From: Pseudomonas koreensis
GTDB taxonomy: Bacteria; Pseudomonadota; Gammaproteobacteria; Pseudomonadales; Pseudomonadaceae
Assembly: GCF_025447595.1 (NCBI RefSeq)
Contig: NZ_JAOEJU010000005.1
Coordinates: forward strand, 62,001-126,000
Direction: 5' to 3'
DNA: 64,000 bases
Both the position numbers and the translations under genes were made by a program. This document shows, piece after piece, positions 60,690-64,000 of this stretch (positions are counted from its first letter, which is position 1; every line of letters begins with the position of its first letter). Under the pieces are notes generated by a model that ran no database searches, was not told the origin of the DNA, and saw nothing but the letters and a program-made list of their open reading frames with translations.

Positions 60690-61592
60690 TCAAGCATCGG
60701 GACTGTCGATCTGCTCCAGCATCCACTTCACGAAATCCCGCACCTTGGGCACTTCCGCCGCGTGTTCCGGATAAGCCAGGTAATACGCATCGGTGCTGGG
60801 CATTGCATGCTGCCAGGGAATGACCAGTTTGCCGTCGGCCAATTCCTCTTCCACCAGAAACCTCGGCAACAGCGCAACGCCGCAGCCGACCTGCGCGGCG
60901 CGGATGCACATATAAAAGGTTTCGAAACGCGGGCCGTGGTAGCTGTGTTCGGTCTGGTAGCCCTGGCTGTCGAACCAGTCGTGCCACGCTTGCGGGCGCG
61001 AAGCATTCTGCAGCAGGACCAGATCGGTGAGTTGCGTTGGATCAGTTAACGGAGTGTCCGGCAGGCTGCTCGGCGCGCAGACCGGCACCAGTTCTTCGCC
61101 GAACAGCTTCAGGCATTCGGTGCCGGGACGTGAGCCCTGGCCGAAATAGAACGCCAGGTCGCTACGCCCTTGCAGCAGGTCATCGGCCTCCTGCTCGTTA
61201 CACAGATCCAGATGAATCGATGGATGACGCAGGCGCCAGCCCTTGAGGCGCGGCACCAGCCAGCGGGCGCCGAAGGTCGAGGGCGTGGAGACGCGCAGGA
61301 CTTCGGTTTCGCCGCCGTAGGAACGCAGGTAATGGGTCGACATCTCGACCTGGGTCAGGATTTTTCTGACTTCCACCAGGTACAGATCGCCGGCCGGGGT
61401 CATCTGCAAACGGCGGCGTACCCGACGAAACAACAAGTGCTGTAACAATTCTTCGAGCTGCGCCACCTGCTTGCTGACAGCGCTCTGGGTCAGGTTCAGT
61501 TCCTCGGCGGCCCGGGTGAAGCTCAGGTGCCGGGTCACGGCCTCGAAGCACTGCAACGCGGTGATCGACGGCAAGTGGCGTTTGTTCAGCAT
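60690..61592 (-). CDS. LysR-type regulator, probable controller of amaBA
   Basis: 300 residues. N-terminal winged helix (ITALQCFEAVTRHLSFTRAA, then LNLTQSAVSKQVAQLEELL) and a periplasmic-binding-like effector domain in the GcvA-like subgroup. AAGGA precedes the ATG. It is divergent from amaB with 161 bases between, the usual arrangement for a LysR regulator and its target; an equivalent regulator adjoins ama genes in P. putida (from memory). The effector is probably a lysine catabolite (inference). Confidence 0.88.
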   Translation of the reverse strand: MLNKRHLPSITALQCFEAVTRHLSFTRAAEELNLTQSAVSKQVAQLEELLQHLLFRRVRRRLQMTPAGDLYLVEVRKILTQVEMSTHYLRSYGGETEVLRVSTPSTFGARWLVPRLKGWRLRHPSIHLDLCNEQEADDLLQGRSDLAFYFGQGSRPGTECLKLFGEELVPVCAPSSLPDTPLTDPTQLTDLVLLQNASRPQAWHDWFDSQGYQTEHSYHGPRFETFYMCIRAAQVGCGVALLPRFLVEEELADGKLVIPWQHAMPSTDAYYLAYPEHAAEVPKVRDFVKWMLEQIDSPDA

Positions 61593-61753
61593 GGGCGATC
61601 CTTTTCTTGTCTTTCTGCGCAGCATGAATAAACGGAATGATATCTCGCGTAAAGGTCGTTTGTTGCACGGCCTTCCTGACGCTACAACTAAAGGTCTGCC
61701 CGGTCGTGAAATCGCGCCCGCACACATTCAGTTTTTTGCTTGAGGAGTGACCC

Positions 61754-63244
61754 ATGGTTGCCGCATTGCTTGATCGTCTAGGTGTGAACCCGGCCCTGTA
61801 CCAGAACGGCAAAGTGCCGGTGCATTCGCCCATCGACGGCAGCCGCATCGGCGCCGTGAACTGGGAAGGCCCGGCCGAAGTGGAGCAGCACATCAGTCGC
61901 GCAGATCATGCGTTCGAACAATGGCGCAAGGTGCCGGCCCCGCGTCGCGGCGAGCTGGTGCGTCAGTTCGGCGAAGTCCTGCGCGAGTACAAGAATGATC
62001 TTGGCGAACTGGTTTCCTGGGAGGCCGGCAAGATTACTCAGGAAGGCCTCGGTGAAGTGCAGGAGATGATCGACATCTGCGACTTCGCCGTCGGTCTGTC
62101 CCGCCAGTTGTACGGTTTGACCATCGCCTCCGAGCGTCCGGGCCACCACATGCGTGAAACCTGGCACCCGCTGGGCGTGGTCGGCGTGATCAGTGCATTC
62201 AACTTCCCGGTCGCGGTGTGGGCGTGGAACACCACGCTGGCGCTGGTCTGCGGCAACCCGGTGGTGTGGAAGCCGTCGGAGAAAACCCCGCTGACCGCGT
62301 TGGCCTGTCAGGCGCTGTTCGAACGCGTGCTGAAGAATTTCAGCGATGCCCCGGCGCACCTGAGCCAGGTGATCATCGGCGGTCGCGATGCCGGCGAAGC
62401 GCTCGTGGATGACCCGCGTGTCGCGCTGATCAGCGCCACCGGCAGCACCCGCATGGGCCGCGAAGTGGCGCCGAAAGTCGCCGCACGCTTTGCCCGCAGC
62501 ATTCTCGAACTGGGCGGCAACAACGCGATGATCCTCGGCCCGAGCGCCGATCTGGACATGGCCGTGCGCGCCATTCTGTTCAGCGCCGTCGGCACTGCCG
62601 GCCAGCGTTGCACCACGTTGCGTCGACTGATCGCCCATGAATCGGTGAAAGAAGAAATCGTCACCCGCCTCAAAGCCGCGTACTCCAAGGTCCGTATCGG
62701 TCACCCGCTGGAAGGCAACCTGATCGGCCCGCTGATCGACAAGCACAGCTTCGAAAACATGCAGGATGCACTGGAGCAGGCGTTGAGCGAGGGCGGCCGG
62801 GTGTTCGGCGGCAAGCGCCAACTGGAAGATCAATTCCCGAATGCTTACTACGTGTCGCCGGCCATCGTTGAAATGCCGGAGCAGAGCGACGTGGTGTGCA
62901 GCGAGACTTTCGCACCGATCCTGTACGTGGTTGGCTACAGCGATTTCGAAGAGGCGCTGCGCCTGAACAACGCCGTGCCGCAGGGCCTGTCGTCGTGCAT
63001 CTTCACCACCGATGTGCGCGAGGCCGAGAAATTCATGTCGGCGGTCGGCAGTGACTGCGGCATTGCCAACGTCAACATCGGCCCGAGCGGCGCGGAAATC
63101 GGCGGCGCGTTTGGCGGTGAAAAAGAAACGGGCGGCGGTCGTGAGTCGGGCTCGGATGCATGGCGCGCGTACATGCGCCGTCAGACCAACACCGTGAACT
63201 ACTCGCTGGAGTTGCCGCTGGCGCAGGGCATTACTTTCGACTGA
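61754..63244 (+). CDS. amaB: Piperideine-6-carboxylate/alpha-aminoadipate semialdehyde dehydrogenase
   Basis: 496 residues. ALDH7-type aldehyde dehydrogenase that oxidises the semialdehyde to L-2-aminoadipate in the L-pipecolate route of lysine catabolism. Conserved SAFNFPVAVWAWNT, catalytic Glu in LELGGNNAMI, and catalytic Cys in GTAGQRCTTLRR. The C-terminal GGAFGGEKETGGGRESGSDAW block marks the ALDH7/AmaB group. GAGGAG lies six bases before the ATG. amaA follows after 164 bases containing a REP pair. Confidence 0.93.
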   Translation: MVAALLDRLGVNPALYQNGKVPVHSPIDGSRIGAVNWEGPAEVEQHISRADHAFEQWRKVPAPRRGELVRQFGEVLREYKNDLGELVSWEAGKITQEGLGEVQEMIDICDFAVGLSRQLYGLTIASERPGHHMRETWHPLGVVGVISAFNFPVAVWAWNTTLALVCGNPVVWKPSEKTPLTALACQALFERVLKNFSDAPAHLSQVIIGGRDAGEALVDDPRVALISATGSTRMGREVAPKVAARFARSILELGGNNAMILGPSADLDMAVRAILFSAVGTAGQRCTTLRRLIAHESVKEEIVTRLKAAYSKVRIGHPLEGNLIGPLIDKHSFENMQDALEQALSEGGRVFGGKRQLEDQFPNAYYVSPAIVEMPEQSDVVCSETFAPILYVVGYSDFEEALRLNNAVPQGLSSCIFTTDVREAEKFMSAVGSDCGIANVNIGPSGAEIGGAFGGEKETGGGRESGSDAWRAYMRRQTNTVNYSLELPLAQGITFD

Positions 63245-63261
63245 CAGTTGGATATTCCCCC

Positions 63262-63366
63262 TGTGGGAGCGAGCTTGCTCGCGAATGCGGTGGTTCAGTC
63301 GACATCAAAGTTGGCTGAAACGCCGCTTTCGTTGGAGCGCCACCCGGAGCAGGCTCGCACCCACAT
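63262..63366. repeat. REP inverted pair 6 (one arm degenerate)
   Basis: Good copy at 63262-63289; degenerate inverted copy at 63341-63366 (CCCGGAGCAGGCTCGCACCC core). It lies between amaB and amaA, and could modulate their relative transcript levels. Confidence 0.75.
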
Positions 63367-63408
63367 TGTTGAACTGTGTGTTTGTTAGGTTTCTGTTGGA
63401 GTCTGGCA

Positions 63409-64000
63409 ATGCCGTTACGCGAAGAATGTCTGTGGGAAAAACTCACGCCGCAACGACCGGATAACACGGCGCTCAGGGGCGAGGTCAAAGTCGATGTCTG
63501 CGTGATCGGCGCCGGGTTTACCGGGCTGTCGGCGGCGCTGCATCTGTTGGAAAAGGGCAAGAGCGTCTGCGTGCTCGAAGCCCATCGCGCCGGGCATGGC
63601 GGGTCCGGACGCAATGTCGGGTTGGTCAACGCCGGGATGTGGATCCCGCCGGACGAGATCGAGGCCGGTTTCGGCGAGGCGGTCGGCAGTCAGCTCAACC
63701 GCATGCTCGGTGCGGCGCCGGCGCTGGTGTTCAGCCTTGTGGATAAATACAACATCGATTGCCAGTTACGCCGCGAAGGCACCCTGCACATGGCGCACAA
63801 CGCCAAGGGTGAGGCGGATCTGCGCAGTCGCGAAGAACAGTGGAAACGCCGCGGGGCGCCGGTCGAACTGTTGACCGGCAAGGCCTGTGAACAGGCGACT
63901 GGCACGCAGAAGATTGCCGCCGCGTTGCTCGACCGGCGCGCAGGTACGCTCAATCCGATGGCTTATGTCACCGGGCTGGCCAATGCAGTGATCAGCCTTG
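63409..64000 (+). CDS. amaA: L-pipecolate oxidase-like FAD oxidoreductase (3' end outside window)
   Basis: 197 codons before the window ends, no stop. DAO-type flavoprotein: the dinucleotide-binding motif VIGAGFTGLSAALHLLEKG at about 31-49, then GGSGRNVGLVNAGMW. GGAG lies seven bases before the ATG. Its position after amaB and the LysR gene matches the P. putida ama cluster, where AmaA oxidises L-pipecolate to piperideine-6-carboxylate. The substrate is inferred from context. Confidence 0.85.
   Translation, partial: MPLREECLWEKLTPQRPDNTALRGEVKVDVCVIGAGFTGLSAALHLLEKGKSVCVLEAHRAGHGGSGRNVGLVNAGMWIPPDEIEAGFGEAVGSQLNRMLGAAPALVFSLVDKYNIDCQLRREGTLHMAHNAKGEADLRSREEQWKRRGAPVELLTGKACEQATGTQKIAAALLDRRAGTLNPMAYVTGLANAVISL

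Overview
The window is a chromosomal segment of a Pseudomonas, most likely of the P. fluorescens group. The evidence is a GC-rich coding style, a Pseudomonas housekeeping gene order (parE-parC, serB, psd-rhdA, motAB-rsgA-orn, nnrD-tsaE-amiB-mutL-miaA-hfq-hflXKC, hisZ-purA, tRNA-Leu-rnr-rlmB-rpsF-rpsR-rplI-dnaB, azu, nadE-pncB), and six inverted pairs of the short REP sequence typical of this group (core GCGAGCAAGCTCGCTCCCAC). From memory, the backbone follows the P. aeruginosa PA4967 to PA4919 region. No plasmid, phage, IS or CRISPR signature was seen.

Layout. 1-5.5 kb: the two topoisomerase IV subunit genes, parE (cut by the window edge) and parC, with two genes for exported or membrane-anchored proteins packed between them. 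5.7-11.4 kb: a PqiC-like lipoprotein, a YtjB/Smp-type membrane protein, serB and a PilZ-like protein. 11.6-12 kb: an OAA-type mannan-binding lectin gene. 12-17.4 kb: psd, rhdA and an HDOD gene on the minus strand, divergent from motAB, which has a near-consensus FliA promoter. 17.5-31 kb: rsgA, orn, a TRIC/YicG membrane protein, queG, then a tightly coupled plus-strand run nnrD-tsaE-amiB-mutL-miaA-hfq-hflX-hflK-hflC. 31-36 kb: hisZ, purA and a chemoreceptor. 36-38.6 kb: a two-gene iron(III) ABC importer (binding protein and double permease, no ATPase) with a candidate Fur box. 38.7-39.2 kb: two tandem tRNA-Leu(CAG) genes, each with its own promoter and terminator. 39.3-46.7 kb: rnr-rlmB, then the rpsF-rpsR-DUF2232-rplI cluster and dnaB. 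46.8-49.1 kb: a YgiQ radical-SAM protein.

49.2-56.0 kb is the most interesting block: a three-gene operon coding for a 1091-aa transglutaminase-DUF2126 fusion, a circularly permuted ATP-grasp/alpha-E protein and a second transglutaminase-like protein. It is preceded by a good -24/-12 (sigma-54) promoter match. This looks like an uncharacterised peptide or amide ligation and modification system, possibly under nitrogen control.

56-64 kb: a 55-aa conserved small protein, a LOG-family enzyme, an unlisted 29-aa ORF, azurin, an AT-rich orphan gene, pncB-nadE (NAD salvage), and a LysR regulator divergent from amaB-amaA (L-pipecolate/lysine catabolism), with amaA running off the window end.

All function calls rest on reading the sequence and on remembered family motifs. 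No database search was run.
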